Below, piece after piece: positions 8,633 through 17,600 of a stretch of 64,000 nt of DNA (position 1 is its first letter; the number at the start of each line of letters is the position of its first letter). The stretch covers positions 1-64,000 of the forward strand of contig DAIQNX010000010.1 in the NCBI GenBank assembly GCA_036788195.1, written 5' to 3'. This stretch comes from CALFXN01 sp937957815 (lineage in GTDB: Bacteria > Synergistota > Synergistia > Synergistales > Aminobacteriaceae). Below the pieces are notes generated by a model. It saw nothing but the letters and a program-made list of their open reading frames with translations, did no database searches and had not been told where the DNA came from. The position numbers and the translations under genes are program-made.

Positions 8633-10442
8633 GAGTCGTCTTCTCCCAATAGAACGGATTCGTCAGCAGCTGCCAGAGCGCCTTGTAGGCCGCCGTGGAG
8701 TGCAGGATCCAGTAGGCCGGATTGAGCAGCGCATAGGGTGTCAGCCAGAAGTACTGGCGCCGGAAGACCGCGAGCATGTTCATGTAGATCGCGACGGCAT
8801 TCCCCAGAATGAGGTTCATATTCGAGATAACCACTACGGCGGGAGGAAAGTACGCATCCATCCATTGCGGACGGAGCGCAAGCCAGAGAATGAAGACGAG
8901 CCAGAGAATCGGGTTGATCAGAAACGTCAGGAAGGTTCCCCCCACCAGCAGCTGCAACCCCCAGAAGGCGCGCCAGCCCGCCTGACGGACGAAGCGGACG
9001 GGATGCCGCATATGGACGAGATATGTCATCATGAATCCCTTGATCCAGCGCGATCGTTGCCGGATCCAGTTGCCCGCGCGGCTGTTCGATTCCTCGTACG
9101 TCGTCGAATTGATGGTGGCGATCCGGTACCCCCTGGCGCTCGCACGGATGCCCAGATCCGCGTCCTCTGTGACGTTGAAGGGATCCCACCCTCCGAGGGC
9201 GCGAAGCGTCTCCACCCGGAAGTGATTCGATGTTCCCCCCAGAGGAATCGGGAAGCGGAGCGTCTCGATGCCCGGCAGCATGTAATCGAACCAGTACGAG
9301 TATTCCAGCGTGAACATCTTCGTGAGGAAGTTCTGCCGCGCGTTGAAATAGTTCAGGGCCGCCTGGACGCACGCGAGATTCTCCGGCCCCTTGGCGAAGG
9401 CGACGAGCGCCTTCTTGAGCTGGTCTCTGTCGGGAACGTCCTCCGCATCGAAAATCGTGAGGAATTCCCCGCGCGCGAAGAGAAGACCGTAGTTGCACGC
9501 CTTCGGTTTCGTCTTCGGGAACGAGTACGGCACGCGGACGATCTCGAAGTGCGCAGGCGGCTGAATCCGCCGCAGCGATTCGTACGTTTCGACGTCATCC
9601 TCCTCGAGCAGGATCTTCACGTCGAGCTTGCTCGTGGGATAGTCGAGCTTTTTGACCGACTCGATCAGCATCTTCACGACGACGGGCTCCCTGTACATCG
9701 GGAGAAGAACCGTATAGACGGGAAGATCCTCATCCTTCAGCTCCGCGACCTCTTCGTCCGAAACCTGCTGCCGGATCTCCGTGTGCGCGCCGGCCATCGA
9801 AGCCGTGAATTTGAAGAGAATCGAGACGAGATACAGGATGTTGACGAGGAGGACGATCCCGGTCCCCACAACACGCGGCCATTCGTATATACCGAAGAGC
9901 AAGGCCGTGACGAAAATGAAAATCGCCGCAAGCTGCGCGTTCGTGAAGGTCTGGATCGCCGACTGTTCGGGCGTTCTGTAGAAGAGTCCCATCACGGTTT
10001 CGTCGATATATGTCTGTCTGAAGACCGACATGAATGAGCGGGACATGTCCCGCTCGCTCGCGACGTACAGGACGATCTCCCGCCCGAGGCGCTCCGGAAG
10101 CTCTCCGCCGAAAACGGGGTCCGTGGGGTTGGAAGTCGCAAACGCGATCTTTCCGCCCTCTTCCCCGAGAGGGAGCGTCGAATGCGCGCGGAGAAACGAT
10201 TCGCTGACGCGGGACAGAACATGGCGGAGCACGGCGGGATCCGGCGGCTCGGCTCCCGGATCGCGGTACGAGAGCGAAAACTGTTCCGCGAGCGCGAGCG
10301 CGATCTGCCGGGAGTTCACGAGTCCCAGCGCCATCAGGATCGTTCCTATCGGCGATGTCCACGTCTTCTGGATCTCCACCGCCCGGTCCAGCGTTTTCTG
10401 ATCGATTGCGCCCTGCCTGAGAAGAATCGCTCCGAGTTTCAT
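8595..10442 (-). CDS. Processive family-2 glycosyltransferase with N-terminal MshEN (c-di-GMP-type) domain
   Basis: A 615-residue polysaccharide synthase. Residues 2-54 contain two 24-residue motifs of the MshEN/GspE-N type: LGAILLRQGAI...Q25 and IGTILMALGLV...Q54, followed by LSYRD. Two membrane segments lie near 170-215, then a GT2 catalytic domain with LLEEDDVET, FDAEDVPD, TEDADLG and RQRSRW (the D, D, D, QxxRW set), and further C-terminal membrane helices ending PFYWEKTTHG. MshEN domains bind c-di-GMP; E. coli NfrB carries one on a GT2 synthase but at the C-terminus. Here the first motif position is Lys2 and the second Pro31 instead of the usual Arg/Lys, so binding is likely but unproven. 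No PilZ domain is visible. Confidence 0.85.
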   Translation of the reverse strand: MKLGAILLRQGAIDQKTLDRAVEIQKTWTSPIGTILMALGLVNSRQIALALAEQFSLSYRDPGAEPPDPAVLRHVLSRVSESFLRAHSTLPLGEEGGKIAFATSNPTDPVFGGELPERLGREIVLYVASERDMSRSFMSVFRQTYIDETVMGLFYRTPEQSAIQTFTNAQLAAIFIFVTALLFGIYEWPRVVGTGIVLLVNILYLVSILFKFTASMAGAHTEIRQQVSDEEVAELKDEDLPVYTVLLPMYREPVVVKMLIESVKKLDYPTSKLDVKILLEEDDVETYESLRRIQPPAHFEIVRVPYSFPKTKPKACNYGLLFARGEFLTIFDAEDVPDRDQLKKALVAFAKGPENLACVQAALNYFNARQNFLTKMFTLEYSYWFDYMLPGIETLRFPIPLGGTSNHFRVETLRALGGWDPFNVTEDADLGIRASARGYRIATINSTTYEESNSRAGNWIRQRSRWIKGFMMTYLVHMRHPVRFVRQAGWRAFWGLQLLVGGTFLTFLINPILWLVFILWLALRPQWMDAYFPPAVVVISNMNLILGNAVAIYMNMLAVFRRQYFWLTPYALLNPAYWILHSTAAYKALWQLLTNPFYWEKTTHGLASHTEHPTA

Positions 10443-10448
10443 GTCGCC

Positions 10449-11291
10449 TCAGCGACGGGACGGAAACATCGTCGAAATGGAGAGTTCCACGTTCGTCCCC
10501 TCCCCCGTATAGGCTCCCAGAATGTCCCGATAGACGATAAGCGACAGCGAGTATCCGCCCGCGAGATGAACGACCGGTCCAAACCCCGCCTTCCAGAGCC
10601 TGTGTCCGCGTTTCGGGCCGGTCGGATCCGCGGGGTTCGGGCGTGCGATATGGTCGCTCTCCTCGACGTTCAGAGCCAGCTGCACTCCCCATGAGGAGGA
10701 TAGCGGCGTGTACAGGATTCCGTCGAACCGGAACTGGTTCGGCTCGTCGCCGTCGAAGGCGCGATACCCGGCTTCGAGATTCACGTAGCCGTAGCCGCCG
10801 CGCAGGGGCCAGCTCCTGCTCCAGACATAGCGGAGGTCCGCGTAGCGGTTCCCGGTTCCCAGCGCGACCGGAATCCGGTCGTCATATCCGGCCGGGACTC
10901 CGAACAGCAGCTGCAGGGCGGCGGCCTCGCTTCCGCGGTTCCAGAGCCGGCGTCTGAGTCCGATTTCTATGTCTCCGACGCCGCTGTCCGAGAGATCGGA
11001 CGGCGACGCCTTCTCCTGGCGTTTCCAGGGAAGATTGAGAATGGCCGTGTACCGGTCGGTCATGCCATACTCCATGTACAGCCGCGCCTCGGTCTTCGAG
11101 AACGCCCCATCGAGAGCCTTTTTGCTCTCCCGCTGTTCGTCCCAGTACCAGGAGCTTTCATACCGCGCGACCGTCACGGTCATGTTCAGTGCGCCCTGGG
11201 GCTGCGTCCACGCTCCCGCGTGGGCGGCGGAGACACATGCGAGGACGAGGACTACCGGAAACAGTCCGCCGATCGCCCTCGGGCGATTCAT
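10449..11291 (-). CDS. Outer-membrane beta-barrel protein of the exopolysaccharide operon
   Basis: A 280-residue protein with a signal peptide (residues 1-25, ending AHA) and alternating amphipathic strands rich in aromatic residues (TEARLYMEYGMTDRYTAILNL, YGYVNLEAGYRAF, GVQLALNVEE), ending NVELSISTMFPSRR. This looks like a 10-12 strand outer-membrane barrel. It sits 4 bp after the BcsB-like gene and 6 bp before the synthase, so it may be the outer-membrane pore for the polymer, replacing BcsC. It lacks the TPR domain of BcsC. Function is inferred from context; other families of similar length have unrelated roles. Confidence 0.65.
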   Translation of the reverse strand: MNRPRAIGGLFPVVLVLACVSAAHAGAWTQPQGALNMTVTVARYESSWYWDEQRESKKALDGAFSKTEARLYMEYGMTDRYTAILNLPWKRQEKASPSDLSDSGVGDIEIGLRRRLWNRGSEAAALQLLFGVPAGYDDRIPVALGTGNRYADLRYVWSRSWPLRGGYGYVNLEAGYRAFDGDEPNQFRFDGILYTPLSSSWGVQLALNVEESDHIARPNPADPTGPKRGHRLWKAGFGPVVHLAGGYSLSLIVYRDILGAYTGEGTNVELSISTMFPSRR

Positions 11292-11295
11292 GGGA

Positions 11296-13245
11296 TCAGG
11301 ACACCTTCCTTTTGTTCCCGAGCGCGATCTTCGCCAGAAGAGCGGTCACGAGAACCCAGATACCGAGCAGAATATAGCCGCGGTACCGGAACCAGATCCG
11401 TTCCGCCGTCGCCACGGGTTCGAGCGTGCGGACGCCCGTTTCCGGGCTTCTGGTATCGAAACTTCGCGAGAGTCCATCCTTCCCGTGAATGAAGAGCGTT
11501 CCATACATCTCTCCAGCACGCGCGGGATCCGTCGCGAACGAGACGGCCCGCCGCAGCGTCTCCGAATCCGCCGCGGTCGCCAGCAGTACGGGGCGGCCGG
11601 CGAAACTCCCGATTTCGAGCATTGCGTATCCCTTCGACGGTTCATGAGTAAAAACAACCTCTCCCGTGCTCTTCCGGTAAACGACACCCCCGATTCCGGG
11701 ATCGAGCGGAAGGGTCCCTCGCAGCTGCTCCGGAAGAACGACGCTTTTCAGTGATCCGACGATGAGGGCATATCCCCGCTCTCCTTCATTCTTCAGATCC
11801 TCCAGAGGATGAAGGTCGGGGAGGAAAAAGACGTCTTCAGGATACTGTCGGTTCAGGAAAACGAGAAGATCAACCGTCGTCCTGAGGATCTCCGGATCGC
11901 GAATTCCATCCGTATAGACCGCACCGCGTGACATTCCGAAGAGTCCGAACGAGTCGAACGCCAGATTCCCGATCGGGAAGGTTCCATGCCCCGTCACGAA
12001 ACTCCGGGAAAGAAGCCGCAAACGTGACGGAGTTCGGAGATACCGGCACAGACCCTCCGTGGACGGGTATTGTACGACCGCCCGGAGAGTGTTACGCGTG
12101 AAAAGGCCCGACTCCTTCGGCACCAGGAGATTCACGGCGAAACTTCCAGAATTGTCAAGCCTTTCGCTTTTCTCCAGCTTTCCGTTCCAGAAAAGATCGA
12201 GTCTCGGACGCCGGATCGCGTCATCGACAGGCGTATAGACCCCTTCGAGATGGAATGAGAGATCCGCCGGGGGCGTCGACATCAGTCCGGGGTAGACGGG
12301 AAGATCGGCCGCCGCGGAGAAATGCCCCGAGCCTTCCGTTTCGGCCGCAAACGCCGGGCTTCGATTCCCTGTTGTCCATTTTCGCACGGAAAACGCATCC
12401 CCCAGAACGGGGAAAACATTCCGCGCGGGGAGCGCCGAGATCTGCAACAGCAAGGCCGCGTCGTCCGATCCGACGATCGAAAGGTCTCCGGAAACCGGAG
12501 AGAATCCGTCCGGGAGAAGCGGCAGATCCGGGAAACGTTTTTTTCCCGATGAAATCAGAATCTTCGGCTGCGCGGCGGAGAAGGGTTCGCCGGCCACATG
12601 CAACGGAAAGGGCTGCCCCGGATACGTTTTTCGCAGCATCGACGCGATCCAGACGCCGGCAGTGGCTTCTCCGACCGTCGGTGACGGAGGGAGAAAGATC
12701 GCCGCGCCCGCAACGAGTGTGTCGAAAAAATCTGATGCCGAACGAACCGGCGGATGGCTGTAGCGGACCGTCAGACGCGAATCCGAGAGAATACCGTAGT
12801 ACAGTCCTCCGCGCGACATATCGCTGCAGAAATCCTCCGTGATGAACAGCCGCGGTTCGATTCGGGCATGGAGGAATCCTCGCGACGCCACGTCCTCCGG
12901 CAACGGCAATGAGACAACCGGATTCTTCAGGAGATCCGCAACGCTTCGTCGGGTCGCAAGCCGGTCGTTGAGGAAAAACGAGAAGCTCGAAAGCGCATTG
13001 AGGGCGGACGAAGGGCGCAGCTCCCACGTCATGACCCCTTCTTCGATGGCGACCCGCGGCACCGGAAAGTATACCGACAACGGTGTCGCAGGCCCCTCGA
13101 AGAACATCTCGTCGGGATACCCGAGATCCCGAAGCGACAGGGAACGCGAATCCGCTACGGCGATATCACAAGCGGCGAAAACCGCGAAACATGCGGTCAA
13201 TGCAACTTTCCACCATCTCGCACGATCCTTCGGATACGGAAGCAC
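11296..13245 (-). CDS. BcsB-like periplasmic exopolysaccharide synthase subunit
   Basis: A 649-residue protein with an N-terminal signal (about residues 10-32), an opening LSLRDLGYPDEMFFEGPATPLSVYFPVP like the start of BcsB, two further beta-rich carbohydrate-binding/ferredoxin-like halves, and a single C-terminal membrane anchor (YRGYILLGIWVLVTALLAKIA). BcsB holds and guides the nascent glucan on the periplasmic face of BcsA; this protein probably does the same for the adjacent GT2 synthase. The start is a GTG at 13245 behind GGAGGGGAAG. The length is slightly below that of E. coli BcsB. The polymer is not necessarily cellulose, because the paired synthase is not a typical BcsA. Confidence 0.75.
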   Translation of the reverse strand: MLPYPKDRARWWKVALTACFAVFAACDIAVADSRSLSLRDLGYPDEMFFEGPATPLSVYFPVPRVAIEEGVMTWELRPSSALNALSSFSFFLNDRLATRRSVADLLKNPVVSLPLPEDVASRGFLHARIEPRLFITEDFCSDMSRGGLYYGILSDSRLTVRYSHPPVRSASDFFDTLVAGAAIFLPPSPTVGEATAGVWIASMLRKTYPGQPFPLHVAGEPFSAAQPKILISSGKKRFPDLPLLPDGFSPVSGDLSIVGSDDAALLLQISALPARNVFPVLGDAFSVRKWTTGNRSPAFAAETEGSGHFSAAADLPVYPGLMSTPPADLSFHLEGVYTPVDDAIRRPRLDLFWNGKLEKSERLDNSGSFAVNLLVPKESGLFTRNTLRAVVQYPSTEGLCRYLRTPSRLRLLSRSFVTGHGTFPIGNLAFDSFGLFGMSRGAVYTDGIRDPEILRTTVDLLVFLNRQYPEDVFFLPDLHPLEDLKNEGERGYALIVGSLKSVVLPEQLRGTLPLDPGIGGVVYRKSTGEVVFTHEPSKGYAMLEIGSFAGRPVLLATAADSETLRRAVSFATDPARAGEMYGTLFIHGKDGLSRSFDTRSPETGVRTLEPVATAERIWFRYRGYILLGIWVLVTALLAKIALGNKRKVS

Positions 13246-13308
13246 GGACTTCCCCTCCTTCGTCTTTATTCGCCCCTCCCAGTGCGCCGGAACAGCGCAG
13301 CGTCTCAG

Positions 13309-14757
13309 CTACTTCTTCTTCGCCAGGTTTCTGTCCCGGAAGTCGATCGCGGGTTCGTAGCTCGGATTCGTCGAAATCGAGCGGTCGATCCACTCGCGCG
13401 CGACACTCTTCTTGCCCATCTTGTACGCCGTGACGCCGGCCCAGTACATGTCGAGATAATTTCCGGAGTAGATCTTCACGGCTTCCTCGAACTGCTTCAG
13501 GGCGCGCGAGAAATTTCCCTTCGTGAGGTTATAGTACCCCGCCTTGTGGACGATGCTGATATTCGCCTTCTGTTCGGGCGTCAGCGGCATCGCGTCGAGA
13601 ACGTCGATCTGGTCCGACTTGTTCGCGGTCGAGCCGGACAGAGGATTCACGGGAGCCTGCGTCGGCTGCGGTTCGGGCGTGGGCTCGGGTATGGGACGGA
13701 CCGGCTCCGGAGTGGGCCGCGCGGTCTTTCCCTTCGGCGCGCCCGTCGGTTCCGGCTTCGGTTCGGGCGTCGGTTCGACCGCAGGAGTCGCCGCCGAGCC
13801 ACCACCGAGGACGTTAAGCGCGGTCGCAATGCTCCGCCGCTTCAGCGGAACCTGATCCGGCTTTCCGAAAAACAGCTCGACGAGGTCGCCCCGGCCCGGA
13901 GCTCCTTCCATCCGGACGACCTCGCACTTGGAATAGGCGTTCTGAACTTCCTTCGCCTTCAGAATCGCGAGGTAGTTCTTTTCGATTCCGAGGACCTCTC
14001 CCTTGAGCCCGACGACGGGAGTTCCCTCGAGGTAGACCGCGAGCATCTGGCCCGGCTGGATCCCCTGCGACATGCCGGCGTCCACCGTCGCCACATCGCC
14101 GGCATACGCGAGAACGTGGTACGAGGACCCCGAAACCATCTGTCGCAGACGCTGCGCGATCTTCTGGATCGCGTTGTATGTCGCGGCCGAGAGGATGCCT
14201 CCGGATTCCCCCTCGCCGAACGCAAGTCCGGAGATCATGACGCCTCCCGCCGAGCGGTCGGCCGTCCCCGTCTCGCGTACGACCGACACGACCTCGCCGG
14301 TCTGGACGCGGACGACCCTGAGATCGAGCGCAACCTTCGCCGTCGAACTCCCCACGGCGACGCCCGTAAAGCCGCCGAGCGGGATGAATCCGCCCGAAGT
14401 CTTCGTCGAGAATTCCGTGATGGCCCCCGTTACGATCGCCTCGACGCCGACGAGCCGCCCGAGGGAAACGGCCGTGGTCGGATCGACGAGCCCCGACGCC
14501 GAAAGCTTCTGTTCCTTCGCGATCGCCTCGATGCGGCTGCGCTCATAGACGGTGAAGGCTCCGGTTTTGACGAGTTCCGTCGTGAGCATGTCCGTGATGC
14601 CGCGCCGGACGCCCTCCGTCACTTCCTTCGCTTCCGTGGCGTTGTTCTGGAACTCCAGAACGGCGATCCGCATCTTCGCCGATGCGACGCCGGAAAGCGC
14701 CGCGATGAAGAATGCACTCAACAACAATACGGTGCAACGGTGACTCCGGAGTTTCAT
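13309..14757 (-). CDS. CsgG/HfaB-like secreted protein with Pro-rich linker and TPR tail
   Basis: A protein of about 482 residues. A signal peptide ends near GVASA, without a lipobox Cys. A CsgG-type N-terminal domain follows (RIAVLEFQNN, LTTELVKTGAFTVYERSRIEAIAKEQKLS, then GVEAIVTGAITEF), then a middle domain, a PTPEP-rich linker (about residues 310-360) and a C-terminal TPR-like region (AGYYNLTKGNFSRALKQFEEAVKIY). CsgG forms outer-membrane export pores, but many family members lack the lipid anchor and have unknown roles. The second ATG (14757) is preferred because GGGGG sits 7 bases upstream; the ATG at 14763 is too close. It lies 63 bp before the BcsB-like gene and probably heads that operon. 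Confidence 0.75.
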   Translation of the reverse strand: MKLRSHRCTVLLLSAFFIAALSGVASAKMRIAVLEFQNNATEAKEVTEGVRRGITDMLTTELVKTGAFTVYERSRIEAIAKEQKLSASGLVDPTTAVSLGRLVGVEAIVTGAITEFSTKTSGGFIPLGGFTGVAVGSSTAKVALDLRVVRVQTGEVVSVVRETGTADRSAGGVMISGLAFGEGESGGILSAATYNAIQKIAQRLRQMVSGSSYHVLAYAGDVATVDAGMSQGIQPGQMLAVYLEGTPVVGLKGEVLGIEKNYLAILKAKEVQNAYSKCEVVRMEGAPGRGDLVELFFGKPDQVPLKRRSIATALNVLGGGSAATPAVEPTPEPKPEPTGAPKGKTARPTPEPVRPIPEPTPEPQPTQAPVNPLSGSTANKSDQIDVLDAMPLTPEQKANISIVHKAGYYNLTKGNFSRALKQFEEAVKIYSGNYLDMYWAGVTAYKMGKKSVAREWIDRSISTNPSYEPAIDFRDRNLAKKK

Positions 14758-14830
14758 GAACATGCCCCCATGTTTTCAGGATAGTGGTCCCTCGGGAGGA
14801 GGGACTTCGATATCACCGATCATTTCGAGA

Positions 14831-14860
14831 ATTATACCATCCGCTTCGAATCCCCATCGA
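14831..14860 (-). promoter_or_regulatory. Candidate promoter of the CsgG/BcsB-like/exopolysaccharide operon
   Basis: A perfect TATAAT is read on the minus strand at 14831-14836, about 75 bases before the CsgG-like start. The position expected for -35 (around 14854-14860) is only a weak match, so an activator may be needed. No other promoter is evident before the six-gene operon. Confidence 0.45.
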
Positions 14861-14966
14861 CACGAATGGCGTTAAAAACAATATGATCAGATACATGAAT
14901 TTATGCGCAAATGGATTGTCATTTTTCGGGCTTCCCGTACTCTATTCACAATACGACCGGAGGGAG

Positions 14967-15398
14967 GTGGAGATTCTGGATAGCGGAAGAGAGACGATTT
15001 TGCGGACGCTGGCGTCGGCGTTGTCGACGAACGGCGCGAAGGAAGACGGATGGCAGGAAACGGCCCTGTTCCTCGTGGATCTGAGTCTGAACGTAATCGT
15101 ATCCGAGGGATCCGTTCGCGAGGGAGAAACGCTCGGAGAGGAGACCGCGGGGCAGAAATGCTATCGCGTTTTCCACCGGAGACGGGCCCCATGCCGCAAG
15201 TGCGCGACCCTCGAAACGATGCGCGACGGAATGCCCCACACGTTATTCACGGAGACCGGGGGCAGGAAGAAGAGAACCCGCTACCGGATCGATACCTTCC
15301 CCATCCGTGACGGGGCGGGAAAAATCTGGGGCGTTGCGGAACGGGTCTTCAGAGAGATGGAGAAAGAAACTCTTTCGAAAAAAGAGAAGGAGGAATGA
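14967..15398 (+). CDS. Small PAS-like protein with a Cys cluster, paired with a chemoreceptor
   Basis: About 143 residues from a GTG at 14967; upstream ATGs (14896, 14881 and 14784) are possible, but the DNA there is unusually AT-rich and looks like a promoter. GGAGGGAGG lies next to the GTG, with tight spacing. The protein is soluble: ETALFLVDLSLNVIVSEGS, GQKCYRVFHRRRAPCRKCAT and YRIDTFPIRDGAGKIWGVAERV outline a PAS fold with three Cys (KCY and PCRKC) in the position where some PAS domains bind metal or respond to redox. The stop is 3 bases before the chemoreceptor ATG, so the two are co-translated. A partner sensing role is inferred. Confidence 0.6.
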   Translation: MEILDSGRETILRTLASALSTNGAKEDGWQETALFLVDLSLNVIVSEGSVREGETLGEETAGQKCYRVFHRRRAPCRKCATLETMRDGMPHTLFTETGGRKKRTRYRIDTFPIRDGAGKIWGVAERVFREMEKETLSKKEKEE

Positions 15399-15401
15399 GA
15401 G

Positions 15402-17447
15402 ATGACTATACGGAACAAGCTTATCGGAATGGCGTGCATCGTTCTTCTGGTGATCGCGGCAATGGCGGGCGTGACGTACTATCGCGGCAGCGCCATGATG
15501 TTCGATCAGGTCGGGACGTCGGGGATGGAGATCGTGAAAGGAGCGGCCGAGGCCGTCAATTCACAGTTCGACAAGATCGAGGGAATCGTCGCGACCGCTG
15601 CGGATTCGGTCCTTCACGCGTGGCTCGTTCTCGGAACGACCGACGAGGAAGGTGTCGAGAAGGTTCTGACCTCGCTCGTCGAACGTGCTTCGGATAGCGG
15701 AATCGCCGACCTGTATTTCGGAATCGAATCGACCGGCAAACTCGCGCACGGTCGCGGCTGGAAGGAACCCGAGGGCTACGACGCGCGCGTCCGCGCCTGG
15801 TACAGGCAGGCCGCGGCAGCCGGAAAGGGAAAGGTCATTTTCACCGAGCCGTACGTGAACCAGAATACGAAGAAGGTCGTCGTCTCGGCGGCGACGCCCC
15901 TTTACGACACCGCCGGAAAACTTCTCGGCGTCCTGACCGGCGACATGGACACGACGGCGCTGAACGAATACGTCGTCAACCTCAAGATCTTCGGACAGGG
16001 GAGCGGCGTCATGATTCTCAGGAGCGGAGTCTTCGCGGCATACCGCGTCGCGGAGGACGTCCTGAAGGCCAACATGATGACGGACAGCAAGTTTCCAGAG
16101 CCCGTGCGGAACATCGCGAAGAAGATGGTCGCCGGAGAGAGCGGATTCGAAACCTACACCTACCAGGGCGAAGACCGCCAGATATTCTTCGCACCTGCGA
16201 GCCGCGACTTCTTCCTCGGAATCTTCTTTCCGAGATCCGTCGTCACCGGAATGGTGCGGGGACTTACGAACGTCCTGCTCGCGATCGCGGTCATCGCGAT
16301 CCTCGTGACGGGCGGCGTCATCTTCGTCATCGTCCGGGGGCTCACGAAGTCAATAGGGTCGATGAAGGCGGTCACCGAAATGCTCGGCGCCGGGGACATG
16401 ACGGTCCATTACACGGATTCCGGCAAGGATGAAATCGCCGACATCTCACGGAATCTGAACGGCATGGTCGCGTCGCTCCGCGAGGTCATGACCTCGATCC
16501 GCAAGGAGTCCGTCGAGACGGCGAAACGGGCCGAGACGCTCGCGTCGCTCTCGGAGGAAACATTGTCCTCGATGGAAGAGGTCTCCGGGTCGATCGAAAA
16601 GGTCCAGGACATGATGGAGCACAGTTCCTCGGCGCTTCAGGAGACGAACGCCTCCATCGAGGAGATCGCGTCGAGCGCCCAGTCGGCCGCCAAGGCCACC
16701 GGCGACGGGGCCGAAGGGGCCGCGAAGGCGTCCGAAGCGGCAGGCAGTTCCGTCGAAGAGGTCGACACCGTCATCGGCGACATCAGGAACGCCGCGGGCG
16801 AATCGACGACGAGCATCGAGCGGATCAAGGAGCTTGCCAAGTCGGTCGAGGACATCTCGGGATTCGTGACGACGATCACGTCGATCGCGGACCAGACGAA
16901 CCTCCTGGCGCTGAACGCCGCGATCGAGGCGGCGCGGGCAGGAGAGGCCGGACGGGGCTTCGCGGTCGTGGCCGAAGAGGTGCGGAAGCTGGCCGAGGAA
17001 TCGGCGCGGGCGGCGCACGAAGTCAACAAGCTCATCGACGGACTCCAGCGGCGCTCGGGCGACTCGATCAACGCGACGCAGGCCACGGGGAAGATTCTGG
17101 AAGAAACGATGAAGAAGGCCGGGGCGACGCAGCAGAAGCTCAAGGGTGCGGTGGAGGCCATTACGAAGATGGCGGAAGCGGTTCAGAGCATCGCGGCGGT
17201 ATCGGAGGAACAGGCGGCGTCGAGCGAGGAAATGACATCGGCGATCCAGAGCGTGACGGAGGCGACGGGGCAGGTCGTGGAATCGGTGACGTCGATCCAG
17301 GCGGCGTCGAAGGAAACGACGAAGGCGGCCGAGGCGATCGCGACGGAAGCGCAGGATATGGCGGCCTCCGCGGAGAATCTTCAGAACCTGGTCGCGCGGT
17401 TCAGGTTGGACGATGCGTCGTCAAGCGGGCTCGTGCTCAGGAAGTAG
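15402..17447 (+). CDS. Methyl-accepting chemotaxis protein with dCache amino-acid-type sensor
   Basis: A 681-residue transmembrane chemoreceptor: TM1 at about 7-25, a periplasmic dCache domain at about 35-275, TM2 at about 290-312, then HAMP and a signalling domain with the tip SIADQTNLLALNAAIEAARAG. In the distal half of the sensor YDARVRAWY gives Tyr, Arg(+5), Trp(+7) and Tyr(+8), followed by TEPYVN and the Asp of GVLTGDM. This matches the amino-acid-binding dCache motif known from PctA. Attraction to amino acids is therefore predicted; the specific ligand is unknown. Co-transcribed with the PAS-like protein and followed by a strong terminator. No C-terminal CheR/CheB tether pentapeptide is apparent. 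Confidence 0.93.
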   Translation: MTIRNKLIGMACIVLLVIAAMAGVTYYRGSAMMFDQVGTSGMEIVKGAAEAVNSQFDKIEGIVATAADSVLHAWLVLGTTDEEGVEKVLTSLVERASDSGIADLYFGIESTGKLAHGRGWKEPEGYDARVRAWYRQAAAAGKGKVIFTEPYVNQNTKKVVVSAATPLYDTAGKLLGVLTGDMDTTALNEYVVNLKIFGQGSGVMILRSGVFAAYRVAEDVLKANMMTDSKFPEPVRNIAKKMVAGESGFETYTYQGEDRQIFFAPASRDFFLGIFFPRSVVTGMVRGLTNVLLAIAVIAILVTGGVIFVIVRGLTKSIGSMKAVTEMLGAGDMTVHYTDSGKDEIADISRNLNGMVASLREVMTSIRKESVETAKRAETLASLSEETLSSMEEVSGSIEKVQDMMEHSSSALQETNASIEEIASSAQSAAKATGDGAEGAAKASEAAGSSVEEVDTVIGDIRNAAGESTTSIERIKELAKSVEDISGFVTTITSIADQTNLLALNAAIEAARAGEAGRGFAVVAEEVRKLAEESARAAHEVNKLIDGLQRRSGDSINATQATGKILEETMKKAGATQQKLKGAVEAITKMAEAVQSIAAVSEEQAASSEEMTSAIQSVTEATGQVVESVTSIQAASKETTKAAEAIATEAQDMAASAENLQNLVARFRLDDASSSGLVLRK

Positions 17448-17493
17448 CGTTTCGTCAACGACGTCCTGGCGCGCAATATCCGGATATATGAGG

Positions 17494-17525
17494 AACGCCC
17501 CCGCGAAGAGCGGGGGCGTTTTTTT
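17494..17525 (+). terminator. Rho-independent terminator after the chemoreceptor
   Basis: An 11-bp perfect GC-rich stem (17494-17504 with 17510-17520), a 5-base loop and a run of T to 17525. It closes the PAS/chemoreceptor operon. Confidence 0.92.
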
Positions 17526-17600
17526 CTCGGGAGTCACTTGATTCCATCGGAACGGGCTCACGAAACAGTTCTTCCGCCGCTGCGCCCCCTGCCGGAAGAA

